Assembly: GCF_000504305.1 (NCBI RefSeq)
Contig: NZ_KI632512.1
Coordinates: 1,858,250-1,922,249 of the forward strand
Length of the DNA: 64,000 nucleotides
Reading direction: 5' to 3'
Origin: Nitratidesulfovibrio termitidis HI1
GTDB taxonomy: Bacteria > Desulfobacterota > Desulfovibrionia > Desulfovibrionales > Desulfovibrionaceae
How positions within the stretch are numbered: the stretch's first letter is position 1; the number at the start of each line of letters is the position of its first letter. This document shows, in pieces, positions 34,313-43,516 of this stretch. A program made the position numbers and the translations under genes. Under the pieces are notes generated by a model. That model was not told where the DNA came from. It did no database searches and saw only the letters and a program-made list of their open reading frames with translations.

Positions 34313-34733
34313 CATCCGGACGCGCCGCCCGCCCGTACGCGGCGGCGCATGTTGACGACGGACAGGGGCCGTCGACCTTCACCGGTCGGCGGCCCCGCAT
34401 CGTTGCAGACGCCTGCGGCGGGTTCTCCGCCGTCGTCAGGCTCGGCCAGAAGGTTGTCGACATGTGGTTGCCGCCCAGCCTCCGTTCCTTGCATTCCTGG
34501 CCCGGCCCCACCACCTCCACGACTTGCCTGCCGCCGCGCACCGTGCGAAAAGGCGGCGGACCAACGAGGCGCAACGCGTCGCATGTCCCCGTCACGCCCC
34601 GTCGCGCCCATTGCCCCCATTGCCCTCAATCCGCCCCCAGTCCGTCCCCGTCCGTACCGTCTGGACCGTCCGGACCGCCACCGTCCGTCATGGCCTGCCG
34701 CATCCCGCCGCACACTCCAAACCGGAGCCCCCC
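34313..34733. other. Spacer without a gene
   Basis: This 421-base stretch has a GC-rich hairpin (GCGCCGCC with GGCGGCGC) just after the preceding stop and a C/G-rich simple-sequence stretch at about 34605-34690 (CCATTGCC and CCGTCCGT units). No promoter or gene is evident. Confidence 0.4.
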
Positions 34734-35093
34734 ATGCCCGTCCCCTTTGCCCTGCCCGTGCCGGTGGTCACCGTCGGCCTGCTGCTGCTTTCCAACGTGT
34801 TCATGACCTTCGCCTGGTACGGCCACCTGAAGTTCAAGGCCAGCCCGCTCATGGTGGTCATTCTGGTGAGCTGGGGCATCGCCTTCTTCGAATACTGTCT
34901 TCAGGTGCCCGCCAACCGCGCAGGGTACGGCCATTTCAACGCGGCAGAGCTGAAGACCATCCAGGAGATCGTTTCGCTCTCCGTGTTTCTGGTCTTCTCG
35001 GTGCTCTATCTGGGAGAGCCGCTGAAGTGGAACTATCTCGTGGGATTCGGGCTGATCGTGGTGGCCACGTTCTTCATCTTCAAGGAATGGTGA
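34734..35093 (+). CDS. DUF486 / DMT-family small membrane protein
   Basis: A 119-residue integral membrane protein with four predicted transmembrane helices (about residues 5-25, 33-52, 66-90 and 96-116). FMTFAWYGHLKF and the ending VGFGLIVVATFFIFKEW fit the DUF486 family, which is distantly related to drug/metabolite transporters. CCGGAGCC precedes the ATG; the longer open frame upstream is simple sequence. Its last 14 bases overlap the 3' end of the convergent diguanylate cyclase gene. The substrate is unknown. Confidence 0.85.
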   Translation: MPVPFALPVPVVTVGLLLLSNVFMTFAWYGHLKFKASPLMVVILVSWGIAFFEYCLQVPANRAGYGHFNAAELKTIQEIVSLSVFLVFSVLYLGEPLKWNYLVGFGLIVVATFFIFKEW

Positions 35094-37503
35094 GCAGGGT
35101 ATCGGCGTCGTCGCCCGTGCCGCTGGCGCCCGACAATTCACCGGGCAGGTCGCCCGACGGCCTGCTGGCCTGCTCCACCCGGTTGCGGCCACCCGCCTTG
35201 GCCCGGTAGAGCGCCCTGTCCGCCTCGCGCAGCAGGGTATCGGCCCCGTCGCACGGAGGGCTTGCGGACACGCCCAGGCTCAGGGTGACGGAGATCGGCC
35301 CGGCGGCGGTCAGCAACGGTGCGGCCTGCACGCCCGCCCGCAGCCGTTCCGCCACGGCCATGGCTTCTTCCGGTGCGGTGTCAGGCAGCAGCACGGCGAA
35401 TTCCTCGCCGCCGATACGCCCCACGGTATCCACGTCGCGCACCTCTGCCCGGCAGATGGTGGCCAGCGAACGAAGCACCTCGTCACCCACCGCATGGCCC
35501 CAGGTGTCGTTGACCCGCTTGAACCGGTCCACGTCGATGGAAATCAGGGCCAGGGGCGTGCCGTAACGACGGTGGCGCTGCACCTCGTGCTCCAGCGCCT
35601 CCATGAAACGCCTGCGATTGGCCAGCCCGGTCAGCCCGTCCGTGGTGGCCAGCTGGCGCAGCCGTTCCTGCGCCTCGCGATGCTCGGTGGTGTCGGTGAT
35701 GATGCCGCAATAGACGATGCCCGATTCCTCCGGCAGTTCCGCCAAGCCGGACTGCCCGGCATGCACGGGCCTGGCCTCGCCCCGCCACCAGCGCACCTCG
35801 CCGCCGGGCAGCACCAGCCGCCCTTCGAACGTCCAGTCCCCGCGCCGCTCCACGGCATCGCGCAGCGAAAGTTCCCACACCGTGCGGTCCGCCGGGTACA
35901 CCGGCAAGGCCCGCCAGTCCTGCAACAACCGTTCGGGGGGCACACCCAGTATCTCGTGGCTGCGCGGGCTGACGTAGGTGAACTGCCGGTCACCCGGCAC
36001 CTCGCGCCATTGCAGCACCACCCCCGGCACCGTGGCCGCCATGGCCCGCAGGCGCGCCTCGCTGGTGCGCAACTCTTCCACCATGCGCCGCAGCGCCGTG
36101 ATGTCACGCCCCACGCCGTAGATCAGCCCCTGTTCCGGCACGAAGGCGGAATTCCAGGATATCCAGCGCCACGAGCCGTCACGGCACAGGTAGCGATTCT
36201 CCACGTTGGTGATCACGCCGCGCTCGCGCAAGATGTCCAGCCCCTGCATGGTGTCGTACCGGTCGTCGGGGTGCACCAGCGCCACCCAGGGGCGGTCCAG
36301 CAACTCTTCCCTGGACCAGCCCAGCACCTCCTGCCAGGCGGGGTTCAGTTCGCGAAAGTAGCCATCCATGCCGCCCACGCACATCAGGTCCGGCGACAGG
36401 TTGAACAGCCGCCGCCGGTCTTCTTCCGCGCGCCGCCGGACGGACACGTCGCGCACGATGCCCGCCACCCGCAGGGGCAGGCCGTCGCCGCCGCGTTCCA
36501 CCACCCGGCCGGTTTCCTGAATCCAGCGCCACGCGCCGTCCGCACCCTGCACGCGGTATTCCGACTCGTAACGCGGCGTGAACCCGGAAAGATTCCGTCG
36601 CCGCGCCCGTTCCAGCCCCGGCAGATCGTCCGGATGCACCAGGTTGCGCCACGATTCCATCATGGGCGCGCACCCCACCCGGCCAAGCCCCAGGACCTCG
36701 CCCCAGCGGGCATCGCAGCCCACCTCGTCGGTGGGCGCGTGCCAGCTGAAGCTGCCGATGCCCGCGCCGTCCATGACCATTTCCAGATGCTGCTCGCTGC
36801 GGCGCAGGGCTTCCTCGGCACGGACCCGGTCGGTGATGTCGTGGATGATGGTGTACAGCAGGGTGCGTTCGAACAGGCGCACCGGCACGGCATGCACTTC
36901 TACGTCGCGCACCTCGCCCGAGGCCAGGCGGTGGCGCGAAGTGAAGCGCGACAGCCGCCCCTCGCGCAGGTCGGCCAGCCGCAGCGCCTGCTCTTCCGGT
37001 TCCAGGGTGCCGATGGCGTTGACGGACATGCCGCACAGCGCCCCATCCGGATAGCCGTAAAAGACGGAGGCCGCCGGGTTGCCTTCGATGATGCAGCCCG
37101 TTACCGCGTCCACCAGCAGCATCACCGCCGAATGGTACCGGAACAACTGCTCGTACAGCGAGACGCCAAAGGCCAGTGACGCCGGAGGGTCGCAGGCTTG
37201 CCCGCCCGACGGGTTCGGCCCGCCGGGCTCACCCCCGGACAGGCCAGATGATGCCGCGAAAAAGGGGACAGCCGAAGATTCGGGGGATACGGAAGATGCG
37301 GAGGGCGCTGGGGAAGCGGGAGAAGCCGCGGAATTGAAAACCTTGTGCGCACCGGAAGCATCGGGCGCATCGGGCGCATCGGGCTGGCCGACCGAAGAGG
37401 CATGGCGGCCACGCAAGGGCTTTCGCCCCCCTTCGCTCCGATCCGTCCCGGCATCCGCCGTCGCCGACGTTCCAGGGGCCTGTCGCCTGTTGCCGCGCAC
37501 CAT
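35080..37503 (-). CDS. Four-PAS diguanylate cyclase
   Basis: An 807-residue soluble sensor that makes cyclic di-GMP. After a low-complexity Ala/Ser/Pro leader (about 1-105) come four PAS/PAC modules (roughly 115-235, 240-360, 370-490, 500-630), each ending in a typical IxDITxxxxAEE-like strand and helix. The GGDEF domain carries the active motif GGEEF at 698-702 and an inhibitory I-site RDVD at 689-692, five residues upstream, so product feedback is expected. GGAGGG precedes the ATG. No membrane segment is seen, so the ligand is probably cytoplasmic (redox, oxygen or a small molecule). It opposes the HD-GYP protein at 15448 in c-di-GMP turnover. Confidence 0.93.
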   Translation of the reverse strand: MVRGNRRQAPGTSATADAGTDRSEGGRKPLRGRHASSVGQPDAPDAPDASGAHKVFNSAASPASPAPSASSVSPESSAVPFFAASSGLSGGEPGGPNPSGGQACDPPASLAFGVSLYEQLFRYHSAVMLLVDAVTGCIIEGNPAASVFYGYPDGALCGMSVNAIGTLEPEEQALRLADLREGRLSRFTSRHRLASGEVRDVEVHAVPVRLFERTLLYTIIHDITDRVRAEEALRRSEQHLEMVMDGAGIGSFSWHAPTDEVGCDARWGEVLGLGRVGCAPMMESWRNLVHPDDLPGLERARRRNLSGFTPRYESEYRVQGADGAWRWIQETGRVVERGGDGLPLRVAGIVRDVSVRRRAEEDRRRLFNLSPDLMCVGGMDGYFRELNPAWQEVLGWSREELLDRPWVALVHPDDRYDTMQGLDILRERGVITNVENRYLCRDGSWRWISWNSAFVPEQGLIYGVGRDITALRRMVEELRTSEARLRAMAATVPGVVLQWREVPGDRQFTYVSPRSHEILGVPPERLLQDWRALPVYPADRTVWELSLRDAVERRGDWTFEGRLVLPGGEVRWWRGEARPVHAGQSGLAELPEESGIVYCGIITDTTEHREAQERLRQLATTDGLTGLANRRRFMEALEHEVQRHRRYGTPLALISIDVDRFKRVNDTWGHAVGDEVLRSLATICRAEVRDVDTVGRIGGEEFAVLLPDTAPEEAMAVAERLRAGVQAAPLLTAAGPISVTLSLGVSASPPCDGADTLLREADRALYRAKAGGRNRVEQASRPSGDLPGELSGASGTGDDADTLLTIP

Positions 37504-37683
37504 GTACCGCCCTCCCTCTGGTCTGGCATTCTATGCCCATTCCGGAGAATATGCGCAAACCCGTTAGAATGGCGGCAGCCGGGCCCTGGCTCCGGCAACG
37601 GTCCGGCATGCACCCGCCATCCGTCCGACAACGGGGCGATTTTCCGGAGTCCCGCAGGCTGGCTGGCCGCACGGGATACCAGA

Positions 37684-37719
37684 TAAAAAACGCGCGGGAA
37701 GGGTTTGCCCTCCCGCGCG
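37684..37719 (-). terminator. Terminator of the liv operon (minus strand)
   Basis: On the minus strand CGCGCGGGAGGG pairs with CCCTTCCCGCGCG around a CAAA loop with a single bulge, followed by TTTTTT. It lies about 40 bases after the substrate-binding protein stop. Confidence 0.9.
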
Positions 37720-37760
37720 CCGTGGTGTCGCATGACGGTGCATGCCGCCGGGCGGCTGCC

Positions 37761-38978
37761 CTATTCGACCATCACGAACTTGCCACCCTTCACCTGCAAC
37801 ATGACCATGGAATCCTCGCCCAGGCCGTTGTGGTCCTGCGGGCCAAGGGTGAACACGCCGCTTACCCCCACCAGGCCCTTGGTGGCTTCCAGCGCGTCAC
37901 GCACCTTCGCAGGTTCTGTACCCACCTTGCGCATGGCCTCCACCAGCAGCAACAGGGCGTCCCATGCATAGCCGGAGTGGGTGTTGATGGGGTACTGCGC
38001 GTCGTACTTGTACTCGTCGCGGTACAGGCGCACGAACTCGGCGATGACCTTCTTCTGCGGGTCGCTGTCGGGCAGGGCTTCCCAGGTCATCAGCTTGGTG
38101 GCGGGCATCAGGTCGCCCTCGGACGCTTCGCCCGCCAGCTTGATGTAGGCCGGGTCGGGCAGGCCGTGGCACTGCAGCAGGGGCATGGTCAGGCCAAGGG
38201 CATGGTGGTTCTTGGACACCAGCGCCCCGGCGGGTCCGATGGTCCAGCAGATCACCGCCTGCGGGCCCTTGCCCGCCAGCGCGGTAAGCTGGGTCTTCAT
38301 GTCCACGTCGGTGGGCTTGAACTGCTCGGTGCCCACGATCTCGATGCCGTATTCCGGGGCCAGCGAGCGCAGCCAGCGCTCGCCGTCCTGCCCGAAGTTG
38401 TCGCCCGAAAGCAGCAGGGCCACCTTGGTCAGGTCATGCTTCTTCAGGTAGCCCAGCACCTTGCGCACAGCCGTGGATGACCGCTGGGGCGACTTGAAGA
38501 CGTGGCGGGCAGTGCCGAAGTCCATGTTGCCCAGCTTGCCTTCCATGATCACCGGGTCGCCGCCCACGGTCATCACCGTGGGAATGCCCGCGGACTCTAT
38601 CTGGCGCTTCACGGCCATGCCCTCGTCGGTGCGGGTGGGACCGATGACGGCAACCACCTTTTCCTCGCTGACGAAACGCTTGAAGGTCAGCACCGCCTTG
38701 GTGGGGTCACCCTCCGTGTCGCCCAATACCAGTTCGATGGGGCGGCCATTGATGCCGCCTTCCTTGTTCACCTTGTCCACGAACATCTGGGCCACCAGCT
38801 TGGTGGGAGTGCCCACGGGCGCGGTGGGGCCGGACAGGGCGAAGAACGCGCCGATCTTCACCGGGTCGGCAGCCTGCGCGGTGGTGGCGGGCAGGCCCGC
38901 GCCCAGCAGCAACGCCGGAACTGCCAGTGCGGCCACGCCCAATCGGCATGCCGCGCGTACCAGGGATGCGAAGTCCAT
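37761..38978 (-). CDS. livK: Branched-chain amino acid-type substrate-binding protein
   Basis: A 405-residue periplasmic binding protein of the type I (LivK/amide-binding) fold. The signal peptide ends in ATTAQA (about residue 36), followed by the mature start ADPVKIGAFFALSGPTAPVGT. IGPTRTDEGMAVKRQIESAGIP and NTHSGYAWDALLLLVEAM are typical of the family. GAGGAG precedes the ATG at 38978, which I prefer to the in-frame start 13 codons upstream. It is the last gene of the minus-strand transporter operon, 102 bases after the regulator gene, and is followed by the terminator. The ligand may be a branched-chain amino acid, urea or an aromatic acid; sequence alone does not tell. Confidence 0.92.
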   Translation of the reverse strand: MDFASLVRAACRLGVAALAVPALLLGAGLPATTAQAADPVKIGAFFALSGPTAPVGTPTKLVAQMFVDKVNKEGGINGRPIELVLGDTEGDPTKAVLTFKRFVSEEKVVAVIGPTRTDEGMAVKRQIESAGIPTVMTVGGDPVIMEGKLGNMDFGTARHVFKSPQRSSTAVRKVLGYLKKHDLTKVALLLSGDNFGQDGERWLRSLAPEYGIEIVGTEQFKPTDVDMKTQLTALAGKGPQAVICWTIGPAGALVSKNHHALGLTMPLLQCHGLPDPAYIKLAGEASEGDLMPATKLMTWEALPDSDPQKKVIAEFVRLYRDEYKYDAQYPINTHSGYAWDALLLLVEAMRKVGTEPAKVRDALEATKGLVGVSGVFTLGPQDHNGLGEDSMVMLQVKGGKFVMVE

Positions 38979-39080
38979 GCGAATCTCCTCTCCCACACGG
39001 CGCAGGGGGCGGCGCATGGGGCGTGGTTGCGCGCCGTGCCGGTGCCGCAGCCACCGCGGCGCCGGGCTGGCGCGAAAAGT

Positions 39081-39845
39081 TCATGACCGTTTCGATGCGG
39101 CCTTGCCGGACGGACGCCGCGCGGGCGCGTTGCCCGGAGTGGCATCCGCCGCACCATCGGGCCTGCCGTCTTTTACGCCATCCGGCCCACCATCTGGCTG
39201 GCGCAGGGTGTCCAGCACCGCCTCGCCCCCGTGCAGCACATGGGCGCGCATGGCCTCTGCGGCAGCATCGGCATCGCCCGCCACCACGGCGGCCACGATG
39301 CGGGCGTGGTCGTGGTCCGACCATTCCCCGGCCTCTCGCAGGGGCACCAGCGCCCGGATGATGCGCTCCACCACCCCTTCGATCTCGTCCAGCAGGCGGG
39401 CCAGCAGCAGGGAACCGCCCGCCGCCCGCAGCAGCAGGTGGAATGCGGTATTCAATTCGGCCAGCCGGGCCACGTCGCCCGTGGCCGCCGCCTGGCGAAA
39501 GGCCGCCAGGTTGGCGCGCAGGGCCTCCATCTGGTCCGGAGTGGCGCGGCGCGCGGCCAGCGCGGCCACGCGGGATTCCAGCAGGGCGCGCACCTGCACC
39601 GCCTCTTCCACCTCTTCGGCATCGAAGGGGCGCAACACGTAGCCACCGGCGGAACGCTTCTGCAACAGGCCCTCCTGCTCCAGCCGGTGCAGGGCCTCGC
39701 GCAGGGGGGTGCGACTGATGCCCAGTTCCGCCGCCAGGCGGTCCTCCACCAGCCGCTGGCCGGGCTCCAGCTCGCCGTCGATGATCATGCGCTTGAGCAT
39801 GCGCGTCACTTCCTGCCCCAGCGACTGCTTGACCAGTCTCGCCAT
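39081..39845 (-). CDS. GntR-family (FCD) transcriptional regulator
   Basis: A 254-residue regulator. The winged helix-turn-helix (GELEPGQRLVEDRLAAELGI then SRTPLREALHRLEQEGLL, about residues 22-62) is followed by an all-helical FCD ligand-binding domain with the metal-coordinating pattern (ELNTAFHLLLRAAG ... HDHARIVAAVVAGDADAA ... MRAHVLHG). The C-terminal 35 residues are low complexity. Its ATG overlaps the livF stop (TGATG) and a GGAGGG ribosome site lies inside livF, so it is translationally coupled to the transporter. It probably senses the transported compound or a product and controls the operon, perhaps at the GTATAC palindrome near 43491. Confidence 0.9.
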   Translation of the reverse strand: MARLVKQSLGQEVTRMLKRMIIDGELEPGQRLVEDRLAAELGISRTPLREALHRLEQEGLLQKRSAGGYVLRPFDAEEVEEAVQVRALLESRVAALAARRATPDQMEALRANLAAFRQAAATGDVARLAELNTAFHLLLRAAGGSLLLARLLDEIEGVVERIIRALVPLREAGEWSDHDHARIVAAVVAGDADAAAEAMRAHVLHGGEAVLDTLRQPDGGPDGVKDGRPDGAADATPGNAPARRPSGKAASKRS

Positions 39846-40687
39846 CAGTTGCCCTCCTGCGTGGCGCTGCCGCGCCGTGGGTCGTCCCGCATGCCGTCCT
39901 GCATGTCTTTTGCCACCCCGGGTGCCGTCCCGGACGTTGCCCCGGCCTCGCCCCCGTCGTCTCCATTGACGGGTCCAAGGAACGCCTCGCGCAGCAACTC
40001 GTCGGAAAGTATGTCGGCGGAAATGCCGGAAAACCGGATCTGCCCGCTGGTGATGATGTACCCCCGGTTGCAGATGGCCAGCGCGCCCAGCGCGTTCTGT
40101 TCCACCAGCAGCACCGAGCAGCCCATGGAGGGAAGGTCGCGCACCACCCGGAAGATGGCCGCCGTCACCTTGGGCGCAAGGCCCAGGCTGGGTTCGTCCA
40201 GCAACAACAGGCGGGGGCGGGCCATCAGGGCGCGGCCCATGGCCAGCATTTGCTGTTCGCCGCCGGAAAGGTTGCCCGCCGGTTGGCCGATGCGTTCGCC
40301 CAGCACCGGAAACAGGTCCAGCATGCGGGCAAGGTCGTCGGCCACGGCGGCGCGTTCTGCGCGGCCCCCCTTCTTCAGGCGCAGGTACGCGCCCATCTCC
40401 AGATTCTCGCGCACCGAAAGCTGGGCGAACACCCGCCGCCCTTCGGGCACCTGCACCACCCCTGCGGCCACGATGCCCGCCGGACGCGACGGCAGCGGCG
40501 CGTCGTCCAGCAGGATGGACCCGGACGCCGGGCGCGCAAGGCCGCTGATGAGCGACAGCAGCGTGGTCTTGCCCGCGCCGTTCATGCCCAGCAGGCACAC
40601 TGCCTCGCCCGCGCCCACCGCAAGGGACACGTCGAACAGCACCTTCGCGCCGCCGTAGGAAAAGGACACGTCGCGCAGCTCAAGCAT
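39845..40687 (-). CDS. livF: Branched-chain amino acid ABC transporter ATPase LivF
   Basis: A 280-residue ATP-binding subunit. Walker A GMNGAGKTTLL, the Q-loop QVPEGRRVFAQLSVRENL, signature LSGGEQQMLAMGRAL and Walker B LLLLDEPSLGL are intact; VPEGRRVF is the LivF hallmark. It has an unusual C-terminal extension of about 40 residues, rich in Gly, Asp and Ala, beyond the normal family end. The start at 40687 overlaps the end of livG by eight bases. It drives import together with LivG, LivH and LivM. Confidence 0.94.
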   Translation of the reverse strand: MLELRDVSFSYGGAKVLFDVSLAVGAGEAVCLLGMNGAGKTTLLSLISGLARPASGSILLDDAPLPSRPAGIVAAGVVQVPEGRRVFAQLSVRENLEMGAYLRLKKGGRAERAAVADDLARMLDLFPVLGERIGQPAGNLSGGEQQMLAMGRALMARPRLLLLDEPSLGLAPKVTAAIFRVVRDLPSMGCSVLLVEQNALGALAICNRGYIITSGQIRFSGISADILSDELLREAFLGPVNGDDGGEAGATSGTAPGVAKDMQDGMRDDPRRGSATQEGN

Positions 40688-41459
40688 GCAGGCCGAACTC
40701 CTCGCCCCCGCCAAGGTAGGCGTTGACCACTTCGGGGTTGCGTTTCACCTCGCCGGGGGCGCCCTCGGCGATCTTGGCGCCGGAGCACAGCACCACCACG
40801 GCGTCGCTCACGCGCATGACCAGCGACATGTCGTGCTCGATGAGCAGCACGGCCACCCCGCGTTCACGCAGGGCCAGAATCAGCCCGCCCATCTCGTGGG
40901 TTTCCGCCGGGTTCAGCCCCGCCACCGGCTCGTCCAGCAGGATCATGCGCGGGTTGCCCACCAGGGCGCGGGCCAGCACCAGACGCTTCTGGTCGCCGTA
41001 GGGCAAAAGCCCGGCGGCCTCGTCGGCCCTGCCGGACAGCCCGGTGAAATCCAGTGCCTGCATGGCCGCGTCGCGCATGGCCCGTTCGGTGCGGCGCACG
41101 CCGGGCAGGCGCAGCATGCTGGAAAGCATGCCGGTACGCACGTGGCCGTGCAGCCCCACCATGACGTTTTCCAGCAGGCTCATGGAACCGAACACCCGCA
41201 GGTGCTGGAAGGTGCGGGCAAGGCCCAGGCCCGGCAGGCGGTGGGCCGCCATGCCGGTGATGTCCCGCCCGTCAAGGGTCACGTTGCCGGAGTCGGGCCG
41301 CACCATGCCGGTAACGCAGTTGACCAGGGTGGTCTTGCCCGCGCCGTTGGGACCGATGAGCGCGGTGATGGCCCCGGCCTGCGCCGTGAAGCTGGCCGCG
41401 TCCAGCGCGCGGATACCGCCGAAGGCCACGGAAAGGTCGCGTACCGCGAGCAGGGTCAT
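40680..41459 (-). CDS. livG: Branched-chain amino acid ABC transporter ATPase LivG
   Basis: A 259-residue ATP-binding subunit with Walker A GPNGAGKTTLVN, the LivG-type Q-loop GLARTFQHLRVFGSMSLLENV, a signature region LLPYGDQKRLVLARAL (variant of LSGGQ, normal for LivG), Walker B MILLDEPVAGLNP and the H-loop LLIEHDM. Its ATG overlaps the livM stop by four bases (ATGA). It pairs with LivF on the cytoplasmic face of the permease. Confidence 0.95.
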   Translation of the reverse strand: MTLLAVRDLSVAFGGIRALDAASFTAQAGAITALIGPNGAGKTTLVNCVTGMVRPDSGNVTLDGRDITGMAAHRLPGLGLARTFQHLRVFGSMSLLENVMVGLHGHVRTGMLSSMLRLPGVRRTERAMRDAAMQALDFTGLSGRADEAAGLLPYGDQKRLVLARALVGNPRMILLDEPVAGLNPAETHEMGGLILALRERGVAVLLIEHDMSLVMRVSDAVVVLCSGAKIAEGAPGEVKRNPEVVNAYLGGGEEFGLHA

Positions 41460-42523
41460 GGCCGGGCCTCCCCGCTTCCGCCGACACCGGGCGGCGTGCC
41501 GTTCCTCCTGCCCTTCTGCAACACATCGCGCAGCCAGGGCGACACCCCGCGCGGCATGAAGATGAGCATGAACAGCAGGATCGCGCCAAAGATCAGGTCG
41601 TGGTGTTCCTCGAACACGCCCAGCATCTGAGGCAGCACGGTCAGCAGCAGCGCACCCGCCAGCCCGCCCCACAGCGAACCCATGCCGCCGATGAGGCACA
41701 TGGTCACGAACTCCACAGACTTGAAGATGTCGAAGGTCTTGGGCGCCACGATGCCCAGATAATGCGCATGCAGCGACCCGGCCAGCGAGGCGAACACCGC
41801 GGACAGCACGAACACCTGCACCTTGTAGCTGGCCGTGGGCACGCCGCAGGCTTCCGCCCCCGGCTCGGAGTCGTGGATGGCCCGCAGGGCGCGGCCCACA
41901 GGCGAATGCACAAGGTTGCGCGCGGGGATGAGCAGCAGCAGCGCCACGCCCCAGGCCAGCCAGTAGAACGAACGGTCGGTGTCGAACGAAAGGCCCGCCA
42001 CGGCCAGCGGCGGCACGCCCACGAAGCCGCTGGAACCCCCGGTGACGTCGCTCCACTGCACCAGAATCACGTCCACGATGAGGTTGAAGCCCAGCGTGGC
42101 CATGACCAGATAGTTGCCCTTCAGCCGCAGCGTGGGCACCCCAACCACGGCGGCGGCCATGGCCACCCCGCAGGCGGAAACGCCCATGGCCAGCCACGGG
42201 CCCACCCCGTAGGTAGAGGAAAGAATGGCGCTGCCGTAGGCCCCCATGCCGAAGAACGCGGCGTGGCCGTAGCTGATCTGCCCGGCGTAGCCCATCAGCA
42301 GGTTCAGCCCGGTAACCACGATAAGGTTCACCGCCACCACGTTGAGCACGGTGAACTGATAGCCGGAACGCAGGGCCAGCGGCAGCAGGGCCACGGCCAC
42401 GGCAAGGGCCAGCCAGCCCCGCATGAAACGGCGGGCGGGCGCGGTGAACAGCGGATGGCGGCCCGTCACGGGTGCGGACCCCGAAGAAGGGACGGAAGAG
42501 GGAGCGGAGACGGGAGCGGTCAT
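41456..42523 (-). CDS. livM: Branched-chain amino acid ABC transporter permease LivM
   Basis: A 355-residue membrane permease with about ten transmembrane helices. The family motif GLNLLMGYAGQISYGHAAFF lies near residue 72, and SPVGRALRAIHDSEPGAEACG is the cytoplasmic loop that contacts the ATPases. FVTMCLIGGMGSLWGGLAGA is the second typical LivM stretch. An N-terminal Ser/Pro-rich tail of about 30 residues precedes the first helix. Start and stop overlap both neighbours by four bases, indicating tight translational coupling. Confidence 0.95.
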   Translation of the reverse strand: MTAPVSAPSSVPSSGSAPVTGRHPLFTAPARRFMRGWLALAVAVALLPLALRSGYQFTVLNVVAVNLIVVTGLNLLMGYAGQISYGHAAFFGMGAYGSAILSSTYGVGPWLAMGVSACGVAMAAAVVGVPTLRLKGNYLVMATLGFNLIVDVILVQWSDVTGGSSGFVGVPPLAVAGLSFDTDRSFYWLAWGVALLLLIPARNLVHSPVGRALRAIHDSEPGAEACGVPTASYKVQVFVLSAVFASLAGSLHAHYLGIVAPKTFDIFKSVEFVTMCLIGGMGSLWGGLAGALLLTVLPQMLGVFEEHHDLIFGAILLFMLIFMPRGVSPWLRDVLQKGRRNGTPPGVGGSGEARP

Positions 42524-43407
42524 GCGCGCCTCCCGGTGGCGCCGAACAGCCCCTGAGGCCGCACGAACAATACGAGGATGAGCAGGCCGAACACCAGCAC
42601 GTCGCGGTAGGCGCTGGTCACGTAGCCCGCGCCGTAGCTTTCGAACAGGCCCAGCAACACCCCGCCCGCCACGGCCCCGGCAAAGCTGCCGTAGCCGCCG
42701 AGCACCGCGGCGGCAAAGCCCTTCAGCCCCAGCATCAGGCCGATGTCGTACGAAAGGGACGTGATGGGCGTGATGAGCATGCCCCCAAGCGCCCCCAGTG
42801 CCCCGGCAAAGGCGAAGGACAGCGTGGTCAGCCGTTCCACCTCAACCCCCATCAGCCGTGCGGTGCGCGGGTCTGCCGCGGCGGCGCGCATGGCCTTGCC
42901 GGTCACCGTGGCGCGAAAGAACCAGGCCAGCGCCGCGATGCCGCACAGGGTCATGCCCATCACCCACAGGTTCTGCGGGGTCAGCACCGCGCCCAGCAGG
43001 CGAAAGGGCACCTCGGGCGACAGGGGCGGCAGGGCCAGCGGCAGCTTGCCCCAGCCCTGCTTCATCAGGCCGCGCATCAGCGTGGAGGCGGCCATGGTGA
43101 TGAAGATCAGGATGATCATCTGCCGGCTGCGGGCCGGGCGCAGGCACACCCGCTCCACCAGCCCGCCCGCCACGGCCACGAGCAGGATGGTGGCGGGAAA
43201 GGCCGCGAAGATGGGCAACCCCTGGCTGACCAGCAGGCTATACAGGACCAGCCCGCCAAGGCTCAGAAAGTCGCCCTGGGTAAAGTTGACGATGCCCGTG
43301 GCATTGAAGATGAGGCTGTAGCCCAGCGCCAGCAGCGCGTAGACCGACCCGGTGGTCAGCCCGCTGAGGGTGTACTGTGCAAGGGCGTTGATGGCGTCTG
43401 GCGGCAT
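42520..43407 (-). CDS. livH: Branched-chain amino acid ABC transporter permease LivH
   Basis: A 295-residue membrane permease, with eight or so transmembrane helices. LSGLTTGSVYALLALGYSLI and FTQGDFLSLGG near the N-terminus, RAAAADPRTARLMGVEVERL (EAA-type loop) and GGYGSFAGAVAGGVLLGL mark LivH. I chose the ATG at 43407, which gives the usual family length; an in-frame GTG 20 codons upstream would add a signal-like stretch but has no better ribosome site. A run of nine C (mRNA sense) lies just upstream of the chosen start. First gene of the operon. Confidence 0.92.
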   Translation of the reverse strand: MPPDAINALAQYTLSGLTTGSVYALLALGYSLIFNATGIVNFTQGDFLSLGGLVLYSLLVSQGLPIFAAFPATILLVAVAGGLVERVCLRPARSRQMIILIFITMAASTLMRGLMKQGWGKLPLALPPLSPEVPFRLLGAVLTPQNLWVMGMTLCGIAALAWFFRATVTGKAMRAAAADPRTARLMGVEVERLTTLSFAFAGALGALGGMLITPITSLSYDIGLMLGLKGFAAAVLGGYGSFAGAVAGGVLLGLFESYGAGYVTSAYRDVLVFGLLILVLFVRPQGLFGATGRRA

Positions 43408-43489
43408 GAAGGTGTGGTCCGGTTGGGGGGGGGCGGCGTGGGCCGAAGCGAAAAGCGCCGCGCACACGGGCGCGGCAGCCGTTGCATAC

Positions 43490-43516
43490 CGTATACAAAG
43501 TACGAAGATGGGTCAA
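43490..43516 (-). promoter_or_regulatory. Probable liv operon promoter with GTATAC palindrome
   Basis: On the minus strand TTGACC (43511-43516) and TATACG (43490-43495) form a promoter with a short 15-base spacer. The -10 overlaps the palindrome GTATAC within TTTGTATACGG (43491-43500 region), which resembles operators of FCD-type GntR regulators, and the operon encodes such a regulator. The leader to livH is about 75 bases. The remaining spacer up to 43680 holds a TTGACA at 43539 on the plus strand without a good -10. Confidence 0.5.

Noticed and set aside
43405-43467. LivH starting at the upstream GTG with a signal-like extension
   Set aside because: It adds a Pro/Ala stretch encoded by the C-run, has no better ribosome site and exceeds the usual family start.
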